42,796 nt of DNA, from the NCBI GenBank assembly GCA_947449135.1, contig CANFQO010000021.1, positions 1 to 42,796 of the forward strand. The letters are read 5' to 3'. Every line of letters starts with the position of its first letter. The first letter of the stretch is position 1. Shown piece by piece: positions 1 through 9,433 of this stretch. This DNA comes from Planctomycetaceae bacterium. Its GTDB lineage: Bacteria > Planctomycetota > Planctomycetia > Pirellulales > UBA1268. The notes under the pieces are model-generated. The model made no database searches. It was not told the origin of the DNA and saw nothing but the letters and a program-made list of their open reading frames with translations. A program made the position numbers and the translations under genes.

Positions 1-822
1 GGGCTCGATCCCGATCGGGCCACGCTCTTCGTGCAGTCGGACGTGCCGGAGGTGACGGAACTGACCTGGCTGCTGATGACCGTGACGCCGATGGGCCTGC
101 TCGAACGCTGCCATGCCTACAAAGACAAAAAGACCCGCGGACTCCCGGCTGATGCGGGCCTCTTCACCTACCCGGTGCTGATGAGCGCCGACATCCTGGC
201 CTACGACGCCACCGTCGTGCCCGTCGGCGAGGATCAGGTGCAGCACATCGAGGTCTGTCGCGATCTGGCCGGCACGTTCAACCACCTCTACGGCGAGGTG
301 TTCACGCTCCCGAAGCCGAGGCTGGTGGAGGGAGGCGCCCGCGTGCCGGGCACCGACGGCCAGAAGATGAGCAAGAGCTACGACAACACGCTCGAGGTGT
401 TCGACGATCCGGCAGCGCAGAAGAAGAAGATCATGCGGATCACCACCGACTCGCGCCCCATGGAGGAGCCGAAGAATCCTGACGACGACCACCTCTTCGC
501 GCTCTACTCGCTGATGGCCCCGGAGACGGACCGCCTGAAAATGGCAGACCTCTATCGCCGCGGCGGCTTCGGCTACGGCGAGGTGAAGAAGGCGTTGGCG
601 GAGGCGTCGGCCCAGTTCTTCGCGGAGGCGCGGGCCCGACGGGCGGCCCTCGAAGCCGACCCCGAACGAATCGAGGCGATTCTGGCCGCCGGAGCCGAGC
701 GTGCTCGGGCGAAGGCGCGGGATGTGCTCGACCGGGCCCGACGGGCCAGTGGCCTCGCCCGCGGCAAGGCCGGGAAGCCGACCGCAGCAGGAAAATCTTC
801 CGGACGGGGGGCACGAGCATGA
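1..822 (+). CDS. trpS: Tryptophanyl-tRNA synthetase, C-terminal part (5' end outside window)
   Basis: Charges tRNA-Trp with tryptophan in the cytoplasm. The reading frame is open from base 1, so the start lies upstream. The N-terminal Rossmann part with the HIGH-type motif is missing from the window. Visible class-I features are the FVQSDVPE segment near the start and the KMSKS loop in [11 protein letters not shown] (bases about 358-390). The protein ends in a short basic Ala/Lys/Arg-rich tail that looks like a lineage-specific extension. The stop overlaps the acpS start (ATGA at 819-822), so the two genes are probably translationally coupled. The identification is firm; only the N-terminus is unknown. 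Confidence 0.95.
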   Translation, partial: GLDPDRATLFVQSDVPEVTELTWLLMTVTPMGLLERCHAYKDKKTRGLPADAGLFTYPVLMSADILAYDATVVPVGEDQVQHIEVCRDLAGTFNHLYGEVFTLPKPRLVEGGARVPGTDGQKMSKSYDNTLEVFDDPAAQKKKIMRITTDSRPMEEPKNPDDDHLFALYSLMAPETDRLKMADLYRRGGFGYGEVKKALAEASAQFFAEARARRAALEADPERIEAILAAGAERARAKARDVLDRARRASGLARGKAGKPTAAGKSSGRGARA

Positions 823-1238
823 ACGTTTTGGGCGTCGGCACCGACATCACCGAATGCCTGCGGATCGCGCAGATGATCGAACGCCACGGCGAACTGTTCG
901 TGGATCGCGTCTACACGCCGCTGGAAATCGACTACTGCCGCAGCCGTCGCATGGCCACGCAGCACTTTGCCGGCCGCTGGGCAGCCAAGGAGGCGGTTCT
1001 CAAGGCACTTGGCACCGGCTGGCGGAAGGGCATCAGTTGGCGGGACATCGAGGTCAGAAACGGCCCTGGTGGCCGGCCGCAGGCATTTCTCCGGGGGGGC
1101 ACGCAGGAGATCGCCGAGAAGATGGGGATCCACTGCATCCTCGTGAGCATCTCCCACTGCCGCTCGCACGCCACGGCCTTTGCCATCGCGCTCGACGAAA
1201 CGCCCACGACCTTCACCGGCGATCCGCCGTGGCTGTGA
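819..1238 (+). CDS. acpS: Holo-[acyl-carrier-protein] synthase
   Basis: Transfers the 4'-phosphopantetheine arm of CoA to acyl carrier protein, which activates fatty-acid synthesis. The product is 139 residues, a little longer than the usual 120-130. It opens with the family signature GVGTDITE (metal-binding Asp near residue 8) and has the second signature [15 protein letters not shown] near residue 50 with the conserved Lys-Glu pair. The ATG start overlaps the trpS stop by four bases (ATGA), which fixes the start. An alternative would be another Sfp-type transferase, but the size and both motifs fit AcpS. Confidence 0.95.
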   Translation: MNVLGVGTDITECLRIAQMIERHGELFVDRVYTPLEIDYCRSRRMATQHFAGRWAAKEAVLKALGTGWRKGISWRDIEVRNGPGGRPQAFLRGGTQEIAEKMGIHCILVSISHCRSHATAFAIALDETPTTFTGDPPWL

Positions 1239-1323
1239 TGACCCTGCGGCCTTGTCGTTGTTCGCGCAGGGCTGAGAGGAATGCTGAGCGATGTGGCAGC
1301 CGTTATCCGCTGCCCACCCGGTG

Positions 1324-1431
1324 TCCCCCGGCTTCCGCCGGGGGCTTTTATTCCACGGGAACGTCACCCAGCCGGATGGAGCACTCCCGGATAAAAGCCC
1401 GGAGCGGAAGCGACGGGACCGGGTTCACGGC
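1324..1431. repeat. Dispersed palindromic element, family 1, copy 1 (diverged)
   Basis: A hairpin with an 8-bp perfect stem, CCCCCGGC-TTCC-GCCGGGGG, lies at 1325-1344 and is followed by CTTTTATTCC. About 45 bases further on, ATAAAAGCCC (1391-1400) is the exact reverse complement of GGGCTTTTAT (1342-1351), so the whole unit is a nested inverted repeat. The same layout recurs at 36641-36761 and 39139-39244. The right half here is more diverged than in the other two. The element sits between the convergent acpS and topA genes and may also act as a terminator. Confidence 0.8.
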
Positions 1432-1471
1432 GGACTCGGCCAACCAGGCCACCCCGTTACGGTAACCAGTA

Positions 1472-4255
1472 TCAGCCGTCGAACTTCGCGAGTTCGGCGA
1501 TGCCGCCCTCCATCTGAAGATTGGCCAGCGGCGTTCCCTCTTCCACGGGCGTGATCCCGTCGCGGCGGGTCAACGCCAGCTTCGTGCGGCCGGCCATGAG
1601 CGTAGCGAGTTCCCGCTCAAGTTCCTTCTGTCGGGCCTCCGGGAGCTTCGTGAAGGCCTCGCGGCCACGGCACTTGGGGAAGGCGCGGCAGCCGAGCCAC
1701 GGCCCTCGCTTGCCGTCCCGCAGGTTCATCATGTCGCCGCACTTGGGGCAGGCGATGTCGGTGACAAATGGCGGCGGTGACGGAAACTTGATGTTCCCCT
1801 TCTTGTCCAGATTGAGGATGAACGGTGGCGGTTCGGCCGGCGTCGCCTCGGCTGCCTTCTTGCCCCGTGGCTTGACCGGCCGAGGCTTGTCCTCCACCAG
1901 GAAGTCGCCAAACCGACCGGTTCGCTTGACCATGGGAACGCCGGCGGGAGAGAGCAGGTCGATCTGCTCCGGCAGGAGCGGCCGCCGCTGGCGGTCCACC
2001 GGCATCGCGAACGAACAGGCCGGCACCTCCTTGGGCTTCGCGGGCTTCCTGGGCTTCTTGCCCTTGGCGGTGGGCTTCGGGGGCGGGGCTGGCTCCAGGA
2101 TCTTTTCGTTGTAGCCGCTGCAGGAGAGAAACTCCCCCTTGCCGCCGAGTCGATACTCCAGCCGCCGACCGCACTGCGGGCAGGCATAAGGGGACGGGTC
2201 TGATTTAGCCTTCTCGTGCGGCTCGTCCATGGCGCTGTCGAGCTTGGGGCTGAGTTCGTCGTGAAACTCGTGGAGCATGTCTGTCCACTTCTTCGTGCCC
2301 TGCGCCACCTGATCGAGTTCGCGTTCGATTTCGCGCGTGTAGCCGATTTCGATGAACTGATCACGGAAGCCCCGCTTGAGGAAGCCGGTGACCGCCTCGC
2401 CGATGGCAGTGGCGTGGAATCGGCGATCCTGCTGGATGACGTAGCCACGGTTCTCGATCACGTTGATGATGCTGGCATAGGTCGAGGGTCGACCGATCCC
2501 CTCCTCCTCCATCTTCTTGACGAGCGTGGCCTCGGTGTAGCGGGGCGGCGGTGACTGGAACTTCTGCCGCGGCTCGATGTCGAAGGGTGCGAGCTGCGTC
2601 CCCTTCTGGAAGTCGGGCAGCACCTGGTCGCCGTCGTCCTTGGGCGTGCCACTCACCGCATAAAAGCCGTCGAACCGGAGCACGCGACCGCTCGCCTTGA
2701 AAACGGCACCGGTGTCGCGGTCGCTCCGCCGCATGCGGACGCTCGTCGAATCCCACTCGGCGTCAGTCGCCTGACAGGCGACGAAGCTCTGCCAGATGAG
2801 TCGATAGACCTTGAGGAGTTGGTCACCGTCCCGCATGTCGAGCAGCGCCGCGGAGATGCTGTCGGGATCCCGGAACGCATCAGTCGGCCGGATCGCCTCG
2901 TGTGCCTCCTGAGCGCTCTCGTTGGAGCTCGAATACGAGCGGGCCTTCTCGGGAATGTACTTTTCCCCAAAACGCTCGCTCAGGTAGCGCCGCGCCATAT
3001 CGACGGCCTCTTTCGAGAGGTTGGTCGAGTCGGTTCGCATGTAGGTGATCAGGCCCACGCGGCCCTCGCCTGGCACATCGATGCCTTCGTAGAGTTGCTG
3101 GGCGATCCGCATCGTGCGGTCGGTCGACATGCCCAGCCGGCTGCTGGCGGCCTGCTGCAGCGTGCTCGTGATGAACGGGGGATAGGGCCGGGAACGGGTG
3201 CGGGTGACGTCGATTGACTCGACCGTATACCGAGTGGCCGGGTCGGGGCGGCCGGTGATCCGCACCGTGTTTTTTCCGCGGCCTTTGCCCTCGGCATCGA
3301 GTGCGCGATCGACCGCCACGTCGACGAGTCCGGCGGCTGCCGCGGCCTGCTCGGCAGAAATGGCCAGATCGGCGGTCGAATCCTTGTCGGCATCGATCCG
3401 CAGCGGCTTGCCAGCCACTTCGACAAGATCACACGATAGCGCCCGCCGATCCGCCAGCCAGGCCATCCGTTCTCGCACCAGCGGCGGCCGGCCGCGGTCA
3501 TCGCGTTGTGCCATGAACGAGGCCCACTGTCCGTGCAGGCCTGCGGCATCGGCCACATCGAAGGTCATGTTGGCGGAGATGTCCCAGGATTCTGACGGGG
3601 TGAAGCCGCGAATCTCCTGCTCGCGTTCCACCACGATCCGGGTCGCAACGCTCTGCACTCGCCCGGCGCTCAAACCTCCGGCCACCTTCTTCCAGAGGAT
3701 GGGCGACACCTGATAGCCCACGATCCGGTCCACAATCCGCCGCGCCTGCTGGGCCTCGACCCGCGGCATGTTGATGACCCGCGGTTCCCGGAAGGCCCGC
3801 TGCACCTCCGCCTTGGTGATCGCGTCGAACGTCACCCGCTTGGCATGGGCCGGGTCGACACCGAGCACCTGCGTGAGGTGCCAGGCGATCGCCTCGCCCT
3901 CACGATCCAAGTCGGTGGCGAACCAGACGTCGCTGGCTCCCTTGGCAAGCCGGCGGAGCTCAGAGACGGTTTTGGTCTTGTTGTCGTCGATTTCGTAGGT
4001 GGGGGCGAAATCGTGGTCGAGATCGACGCCAGGAACGGCCTGCTTGGAGCCCCGCGGAGCCTTGCTCGGCAGGTCGCGGATGTGGCCGATCGAGGCCTTG
4101 ACCACGAATCCTGGCCCCAGGTACTTCTCGATGGTCTTGGCCTTGGCCGGGCTCTCGACGATCACCAATTGGAACTGGCCCTTGGGCACAGATGACGTGG
4201 TTGCTTCGGAGCGGCCACGTTTCGCGGGCGGTCGTTTGGAGGTCTTTTTGGCCAT
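1472..4255 (-). CDS. topA: DNA topoisomerase I (type IA)
   Basis: Relaxes negative supercoils by cutting and passing one DNA strand. The product is about 928 residues from the chosen ATG at 4255 (MAKKTSKRPP); an in-frame codon 35 residues upstream is less likely because the extra residues look non-coding. The Toprim domain begins at QLVIVESPAKAKTIEKYLG and contains the acidic metal-binding DLDREGEAIAWHL. The catalytic tyrosine lies in LITYMRTDSTNLS (about residue 405). The tail has two cysteine clusters (YACPQCGRRL and IACPKCGDMMNL...CRAFPKC), typical of topoisomerase zinc ribbons, and a Lys/Pro-rich linker. It is divergent from the PpiD-like gene. Confidence 0.96.
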   Translation of the reverse strand: MAKKTSKRPPAKRGRSEATTSSVPKGQFQLVIVESPAKAKTIEKYLGPGFVVKASIGHIRDLPSKAPRGSKQAVPGVDLDHDFAPTYEIDDNKTKTVSELRRLAKGASDVWFATDLDREGEAIAWHLTQVLGVDPAHAKRVTFDAITKAEVQRAFREPRVINMPRVEAQQARRIVDRIVGYQVSPILWKKVAGGLSAGRVQSVATRIVVEREQEIRGFTPSESWDISANMTFDVADAAGLHGQWASFMAQRDDRGRPPLVRERMAWLADRRALSCDLVEVAGKPLRIDADKDSTADLAISAEQAAAAAGLVDVAVDRALDAEGKGRGKNTVRITGRPDPATRYTVESIDVTRTRSRPYPPFITSTLQQAASSRLGMSTDRTMRIAQQLYEGIDVPGEGRVGLITYMRTDSTNLSKEAVDMARRYLSERFGEKYIPEKARSYSSSNESAQEAHEAIRPTDAFRDPDSISAALLDMRDGDQLLKVYRLIWQSFVACQATDAEWDSTSVRMRRSDRDTGAVFKASGRVLRFDGFYAVSGTPKDDGDQVLPDFQKGTQLAPFDIEPRQKFQSPPPRYTEATLVKKMEEEGIGRPSTYASIINVIENRGYVIQQDRRFHATAIGEAVTGFLKRGFRDQFIEIGYTREIERELDQVAQGTKKWTDMLHEFHDELSPKLDSAMDEPHEKAKSDPSPYACPQCGRRLEYRLGGKGEFLSCSGYNEKILEPAPPPKPTAKGKKPRKPAKPKEVPACSFAMPVDRQRRPLLPEQIDLLSPAGVPMVKRTGRFGDFLVEDKPRPVKPRGKKAAEATPAEPPPFILNLDKKGNIKFPSPPPFVTDIACPKCGDMMNLRDGKRGPWLGCRAFPKCRGREAFTKLPEARQKELERELATLMAGRTKLALTRRDGITPVEEGTPLANLQMEGGIAELAKFDG

Positions 4256-4307
4256 CGTGGGGGGCGTCGTCTGGGGTGGTTTTTGGTGAAAGGTGCCAGC
4301 ATCGGGA

Positions 4308-4335
4308 TTGGCGCAAACCGGCCCAGCGCTACAAT
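4308..4335 (+). promoter_or_regulatory. Candidate sigma-70-type promoter for the PpiD-like gene
   Basis: In the 179-base divergent gap between topA and the PpiD-like gene, TTGGCG (4308-4313) and TACAAT (4330-4335) are separated by 16 bases and resemble -35 and -10 boxes. TACAAT matches the consensus at five of six positions. The position, about 100 bases upstream of the ATG at 4435, is plausible, but this is a pattern match only. Confidence 0.35.
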
Positions 4336-4434
4336 CTGCGGCCTGTCCGCAGGTCTCCAAGCGTTACCCTGCCCCCAAGTTCCTTGTCAAGTCTCGGCGG
4401 TTCTGCCGTCCGAGAACAGCTCACAGGCGGTGCC

Positions 4435-6687
4435 ATGGTCGGCTCGTTCGAGATTTTTCGGAAATACCAGCGTTCCCTGCTCGTTGCCGTGGCAATTCTG
4501 GCCATGCTGGCGTTTTTTGTGCTGCCCCCGTTTCTCCAAATGGGTAGCTCGGCAGTGTCGCAGGATCCCGTCGCCGTCACCTGGAACGGGGGCGAACTTC
4601 GCGAGGGGGGGCTTGAGCGGACAGTCGCCCTGCGGTCGCTCGTCAACCGCTTCCTGATTGAATCGGCGGAGGCCGCCGGCCGCGATCCGTCGCGGATGCC
4701 GCTCCTTCCGGAGGGGGAGGAGCAGACCGTCCAGACGATGCTTCTCGCGCAGGATGCAAAGGCCAACGGCATTCTGGTCAGCGACCAATCGATCAATGAT
4801 TTTCTCGGACAGTGGACCGGCAACCTCGTCCGGCAGGAGCAGTTCGACGAGATCCTCGCCCGGCTGCGGCTCGGGCCGTTTCCCCTGACACAACAGGATC
4901 TGTTCGAGTCGCTGCGCACAGAACTTGCCGCTCGCACGATGCTGATGATGCATCAGTCGGCCTTGATGGGTGATCCGCCGGGATGGCAGTGGGACTACTT
5001 CCGGCGACTCGAGCAGCAGGCCACCGTGGAAGCGGTGCCGGTTGTGGTCGAGAATTTTGCCGGCGATGTGCCCGCCCCCTCTGAATCAGCGCTCCGGACC
5101 TTTTTCGACCGCTACAAGAATGATCTCCCTGAAGCCCGCAGTGCCGACCCAGGCTTCCGTGAGCCGCATCGCGTGCAATATGAATACCTCGTCGCGAAGA
5201 GCGGGCTCTTCGAAGAGGAAGCCGCCAAGGAGGTGACCGACGAGGAGGTCGCCAAATACTACGAGAAGAACAAGACGTCGATGTTCCGCGCGAAGCCCGC
5301 GGCGCCGGAAGCCAAGCCCGCCGCGGCTGAACCAGCCGCAACCACGCCCGACGCAAAGCCGGCTGACGCCGAGGCAAAGCCCGCTGCCCCTGAGACGAAG
5401 CCCGCGGACGCAGCGACGCCGCCCGCCGAAACAAAGCCCGCCGAGGCTCCTCCGACACCAAAGGCCGCTGCGGCCGGCGGTAGTCCATTTGCCACGGTGT
5501 CGTTCAAGCAGCCAGCAGAAGCCGCGGCTGATGCGGCGAAGGCGGCGACCGACGCCACGAAGGCCGCCGACGCCGTCCAGGCTGAGGCGACGAAAGAAAC
5601 AGCACCTGCTGCAGGCGAGGCCAAGGAGAGTTCTCCGACGCCTCCGGCTGCGTCCGCCACGTCTCCTGCGGCGGAAACGTCGGAAGGCAAGGCTGAGGAT
5701 GCAGCCCAGTTCGAGCCCCTCGAAGCCGTGAAGGACGACATTCGCAAACGGCTGGCCAGGGAACGGGCCGATGCCAAGATCGACCAGATTTTCACCCTCG
5801 TGGCCGGCGATATCGGTGGCTACGCGGAAGACTACGCCCTCTGGCTGGCGAGAAAGCCCGCCGGCGTCGAGGCCCCGCGGCCCCCTGACCTGGCAAAAGT
5901 CGCCGAAAAACAGGGGCTCGAGTCGGGCCGCTCGGAACTGGTCCCCGCCGACGCAGCCTTTGCCGCGGGCGGCATCGGTGGCAGCTTCGAGTTTGTTCCG
6001 GATGCCAGCAGCCGCTTTGGCATCCGTCAGCAGCGGTGGATCGATCAGATGTATGGAACCGGATCGATGTCGCTGAGGCCCATCCGGTCACGGGATGTCG
6101 AGGGCAACCGTTATCTGTCATGGCGGACCGAGGACCAGCCTGAATTCACCCCGTCGTTCGAGACCGCGCGTTCCGGTGTCGAACGCGCCTGGAGGATCGT
6201 CGAGGGCCGCAGCCTCGCCAAGAAACGTGCCGAGGAGATCGCGCAGCAGGCCGACACGAAGCAGCAGTCGCTCGAGGCGACGCTCCAGCAGCAGGCCGCC
6301 CCCTCGGGCGGCACCGAAATGAAGGCGATGCCGATCGGACCGTTTTCCTGGCTGACGCAGGGCATGATGGGAACGGGAGGCGGGCCGACCCTCTCGCAGC
6401 CCGAGGGCGTGTCGATGCCCGGCGACGAGTTCATGCGAGCCGTCTTCGGTCTGGAGCAGGGACGCCCGGCCGTGGCCTTCAATGAGCCGAAGACGGTCTG
6501 CTACGTGCTGCGTCTGGTCTCACAGAATCCGCCCACCGCCGAGCTGCAGGAGAAGTTCTTGGCCGGTCGCAACGACCGGCAGAAGATCGGCATGGTCGCG
6601 CAGCGGGAGGCCTCACAGACCTTCCGAAGCCTGATCGAGGGCATGGAGAAGCGTTACCGCCTCGACTGGAAGCGGCAGCCGAGGTAG
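4435..6687 (+). CDS. Membrane-anchored PpiD/SurA-like folding factor (putative)
   Basis: Probably a periplasm-facing chaperone or prolyl isomerase relative; the assignment rests on layout. From the ATG at 4435 the protein is 750 residues. Residues 1-40 are a short basic start and one hydrophobic span (SLLVAVAILAMLAFFVLPPF), as in PpiD. Residues about 60-190 resemble the SurA N-terminal helical domain (DAKANGILVSDQSINDFL). Residues about 283-424 are a low-complexity Ala/Lys/Pro/Glu insert with repeated AKPA-type units. I could not identify a clear parvulin catalytic core. The in-frame extension upstream to 4192 would overlap the topA coding strand and looks spurious. Confidence 0.6.
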   Translation: MVGSFEIFRKYQRSLLVAVAILAMLAFFVLPPFLQMGSSAVSQDPVAVTWNGGELREGGLERTVALRSLVNRFLIESAEAAGRDPSRMPLLPEGEEQTVQTMLLAQDAKANGILVSDQSINDFLGQWTGNLVRQEQFDEILARLRLGPFPLTQQDLFESLRTELAARTMLMMHQSALMGDPPGWQWDYFRRLEQQATVEAVPVVVENFAGDVPAPSESALRTFFDRYKNDLPEARSADPGFREPHRVQYEYLVAKSGLFEEEAAKEVTDEEVAKYYEKNKTSMFRAKPAAPEAKPAAAEPAATTPDAKPADAEAKPAAPETKPADAATPPAETKPAEAPPTPKAAAAGGSPFATVSFKQPAEAAADAAKAATDATKAADAVQAEATKETAPAAGEAKESSPTPPAASATSPAAETSEGKAEDAAQFEPLEAVKDDIRKRLARERADAKIDQIFTLVAGDIGGYAEDYALWLARKPAGVEAPRPPDLAKVAEKQGLESGRSELVPADAAFAAGGIGGSFEFVPDASSRFGIRQQRWIDQMYGTGSMSLRPIRSRDVEGNRYLSWRTEDQPEFTPSFETARSGVERAWRIVEGRSLAKKRAEEIAQQADTKQQSLEATLQQQAAPSGGTEMKAMPIGPFSWLTQGMMGTGGGPTLSQPEGVSMPGDEFMRAVFGLEQGRPAVAFNEPKTVCYVLRLVSQNPPTAELQEKFLAGRNDRQKIGMVAQREASQTFRSLIEGMEKRYRLDWKRQPR

Positions 6688-6733
6688 GGCCCTGTGTCTC
6701 ACTGGCTGTGAAACAAGCCTTCCACGGCTTTCG

Positions 6734-8614
6734 TTACCGGGCCTTGAGCACGATCGCCGCCAGCGGCGGTAGCGTCAGCGTCAGCGAGTGTTCGCGGCCG
6801 TGGTGGGGCACGGCCGCCGACTGGATCGGGCCGCTGTTGCCGGCGTTGCTGCCGCCATACCACGATGAGTCGCTGTTGAAGACTTCCTCGTAGGAGCCCG
6901 CAGAAGGCAGGCCGATCCGGTAGCCCTGACGGAGCACTGGCGTGAAGTTGCAGCAGACGACCAGGCAGTCGTGGCTCTTCGATCCGCGCCGTACGAAGAC
7001 GAGCACGCTGTCCTGCCAGTTGTGGCAGTCGATCCATTCGAAGCCGGCGCCGTCGAAGTCAAGCTCGTGCAGGGCAGGCTCCCGCCTCACGAGATTGTTC
7101 AGATCGGCGACCGCCCGGGACAGGCCGCGATGGCTTTCCCCCGCGAGCAGGTGCCAGTCGAGGCTCTCGTCAAAATTCCATTCGTGCCACTGCCCGAATT
7201 CACCACCCATGAACAGCAATTTCTTGCCGGGATGACACCACATATAGGCGTAGAAGAGCCGCAGGTTGGCGAATTTCTGCCAGACATCCCCCGGCATCTG
7301 ATCGAGAAGCGATCCCTTCCCGTGCACCACCTCGTCATGCGACAGGGGCAGCACGAAGTTCTCGTGGAAGGCGTAGATCAAGCTGAACGTGAGCTCATCG
7401 TGGTGGTATTTGCGGTGCACGGGATCGTGCCGCATGTACCGGAGGGTGTCGTTCATCCAGCCCATGTTCCACTTCAGGCTGAAGCCGAGCCCACCCACGT
7501 AGGTCGGCCGCGACACCCCCGCCCAGGCAGTCGATTCCTCGGCGATCGTGAGCACGCCGGGATGGTGCGAGTGGACTTGAATGTTGAAGCTCTTGATGAA
7601 CTCGACCGCCTCCAGATTCTCACGGCCGCCGTGGCAGTTCGGCACCCACTCGCCGTCCTTGCGGCTGTAGTCGAGGTAGAGCATCGAGGCCACGGCATCG
7701 ACCCGCAGGCCATCGATGTGGTAGCGGTCGAGCCAGAACAGCGCGCTTGAGACAAGGTAGTTGGCAACCTCGTTGCGGCCGTAGTTGAAGATCAGCGTGC
7801 CCCAGTCGGGATGCTCCCCTTTGCGCGGGTCCTCATGCTCATAGAGGGCTGTGCCGTCGAACCGCCGCAGGCCGTGGCCGTCCCGCGGAAAATGCGCTGG
7901 CACCCAGTCGATGATCGCGCCGATACCGGCCCGATGCAGGGCATCGATCAGCGCCATCAGATCCTGGGGCGAGCCGAAGCGGCTGGTGGCCGCAAACAGG
8001 CCGATCGTCTGGTAGCCCCAGCTCGCCGAGAGCGGATGCTCCATCGGCGGCAGAAACTCGACGTGCGTGAACCCCATTTCGAGGCAGTAGGGCACGAGTT
8101 CCCGCTCGAGGTCGGCATACGAGAGCCAGCGGTGCGGGTCGTTGCCCGGCCGTCGCCAGCTGCCGAGATGCACCTCATAGATGCTCAGTGGTGCCGAGAG
8201 GCTATTTCGGGCGGCCCGCTGCTCCATCCATTCCTGGTCGCGCCAGGAGTGGCAGGCGAGATCGACCACCTTGGAGGCGGTCCGTGGCGGCACTTCGGCC
8301 CCGAAGCCGTAGGGGTCGGCCCGGTCGCTGAAGCTACCGTCAGCATGCACGCGATACTTGTAGAGCGTGCCGGCACCGATCCCCGGCACAAACAGCTCCC
8401 AGATGCCCGATGGCACCCGTTTCCGCATGGCGTGGTGCCGGCCATCCCAGCCGTTGAAATCGCCGACCACGCTCAACGCCTCGGCGTTGGGTGCCCAGAC
8501 GGCGAAGTTCACGCCCGCCACCCCGTCGACCACGTGCAACTGCGAACCAAGCTTTTCGTAGCTTTTCCAGTGGCGACCCTCGCCCAGCAGATGGAGATCA
8601 TAGTCGGTGAGCAT
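6734..8614 (-). CDS. glgB: 1,4-alpha-glucan branching enzyme (GH13)
   Basis: Makes alpha-1,6 branches in glycogen. The product is 626 residues, shorter than the roughly 730 of E. coli GlgB, because the first N-terminal beta-sandwich module is absent. The second one ([21 protein letters not shown]) starts at about residue 37. Catalytic-domain motifs are present in order: DWVPAHFP, the nucleophile region [17 protein letters not shown], the acid region [10 protein letters not shown], and [13 protein letters not shown] with the transition-state Asp. It lies tail-to-tail with the PpiD-like gene, 46 bases apart. No other glycogen gene is in the window. Confidence 0.96.
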   Translation of the reverse strand: MLTDYDLHLLGEGRHWKSYEKLGSQLHVVDGVAGVNFAVWAPNAEALSVVGDFNGWDGRHHAMRKRVPSGIWELFVPGIGAGTLYKYRVHADGSFSDRADPYGFGAEVPPRTASKVVDLACHSWRDQEWMEQRAARNSLSAPLSIYEVHLGSWRRPGNDPHRWLSYADLERELVPYCLEMGFTHVEFLPPMEHPLSASWGYQTIGLFAATSRFGSPQDLMALIDALHRAGIGAIIDWVPAHFPRDGHGLRRFDGTALYEHEDPRKGEHPDWGTLIFNYGRNEVANYLVSSALFWLDRYHIDGLRVDAVASMLYLDYSRKDGEWVPNCHGGRENLEAVEFIKSFNIQVHSHHPGVLTIAEESTAWAGVSRPTYVGGLGFSLKWNMGWMNDTLRYMRHDPVHRKYHHDELTFSLIYAFHENFVLPLSHDEVVHGKGSLLDQMPGDVWQKFANLRLFYAYMWCHPGKKLLFMGGEFGQWHEWNFDESLDWHLLAGESHRGLSRAVADLNNLVRREPALHELDFDGAGFEWIDCHNWQDSVLVFVRRGSKSHDCLVVCCNFTPVLRQGYRIGLPSAGSYEEVFNSDSSWYGGSNAGNSGPIQSAAVPHHGREHSLTLTLPPLAAIVLKAR

Positions 8615-8691
8615 GGCGGCCCATGGTATCGTTCCCGGATGCGGTCCGCCTACCGGAGCCCGCTAACTGCCTATGGAAAGCAGGAGTCTGG

Positions 8692-9339
8692 ATGGGATTC
8701 GAACGCTTTGCGCCGGTCGAACGGCGAATCGACATCAATGGCCGTCCGCTCTCCGTCTGGCGGCCCCCCGACATGGAGGCCCTCATCGATCTGGTCGCCT
8801 TCGACGAGGACGAACGGATTCCCTACTGGGCTGATGTCTGGGAGTCGGCGATCGTACTCGCGGAGAATCTCGCAGCCGTCGACGGCCAAGGCCTTTCCCT
8901 GCTGGAACTTGGCTGCGGCCTGGGCCTGCCCGCGCTGGCAGCAGCCCGCGCAGGGTTTACGGTGACCGCCACCGACTACGAATCACCGGCACTGGAGGGA
9001 GTGCGGTACAACGCGGTCCGCAACGGCCTCGATGCGATCACCACACGGGAGCTCGACTGGCGGAAGCTCCCTGCCGATCTGGGCCGCTACGATCGTGTGG
9101 TGGCGGCCGACGTGCTCTATGAGTCGCACCATCCAGCGGCGCTCGTTGATGTGATCGCCCGCACTCTCAAGCCCGATGGCATCGCACTGGTCGCCGATCC
9201 CTGCCGGCTGAAGGCAGCCGGCTTTGAGCCCGCCGCCCGCGCGGCGGGCCTGGGGGTGATCAAGCAGCAGGCCCGCCGGCCGCGTGGCGCGACCGACGGG
9301 CCTGCCGTCGAAATCTACTGCGTGACGTTTCCAGGCTGA
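8692..9339 (+). CDS. SAM-dependent protein methyltransferase, METTL/ETFB-KMT-like
   Basis: A small class-I methyltransferase of 215 residues. The start at ATG 8692 is set by a good ribosome-binding site (AGGAG at 8682-8686, five bases upstream); a longer frame from 8623 is unlikely. Motif I is LLELGCGLGLPALAAA, followed by TATDYESPAL for the acidic ribose-binding residue and VVAADVLYE as a post-II motif. The upstream PYWADVWESA segment is typical of the family-16 lysine methyltransferases that modify proteins such as ETF-beta or ribosomal proteins. The exact substrate cannot be read from sequence. It is divergent from glgB. Confidence 0.75.
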   Translation: MGFERFAPVERRIDINGRPLSVWRPPDMEALIDLVAFDEDERIPYWADVWESAIVLAENLAAVDGQGLSLLELGCGLGLPALAAARAGFTVTATDYESPALEGVRYNAVRNGLDAITTRELDWRKLPADLGRYDRVVAADVLYESHHPAALVDVIARTLKPDGIALVADPCRLKAAGFEPAARAAGLGVIKQQARRPRGATDGPAVEIYCVTFPG

Positions 9340-9347
9340 CCTTGCGG

Positions 9348-9426
9348 GAAGCCGGAATCGGCGGAAGCTCGAGGAGCATTGGGCGTATCCTCGCCCCTGC
9401 GACGAGACTTCTGCCGTTCCGGCTTC
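9348..9426. terminator. Long interrupted hairpin between convergent genes
   Basis: GAAGCCGGAA (9348-9357) pairs perfectly with TTCCGGCTTC (9417-9426). Just inside, CGGCGGAAG pairs with CTTCTGCCG with one mismatch, then CTCG with CGAG, and an inner CGAGGA/TCCTCG pair closes the loop. The structure fills most of the 94 bases between the methyltransferase and the amidotransferase-like gene, so a bidirectional terminator is the simplest reading. There is only a weak T-rich stretch afterwards. Confidence 0.5.
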
Positions 9427-9433
9427 GTTTCCT

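Noticed and set aside
1291-1554. Small open frame through the first family-1 palindrome
   Set aside because: The translated peptide (SPGFRRG type) comes from the repeat itself, as in other copies, and runs into the topA gene on the other strand.
8685-8710. GGGATTCGAAC, the reverse of a tRNA T-loop
   Set aside because: It lies in the start of the methyltransferase gene (Met-Gly-Phe-Glu-Arg), and the neighbouring bases do not form a T-stem.
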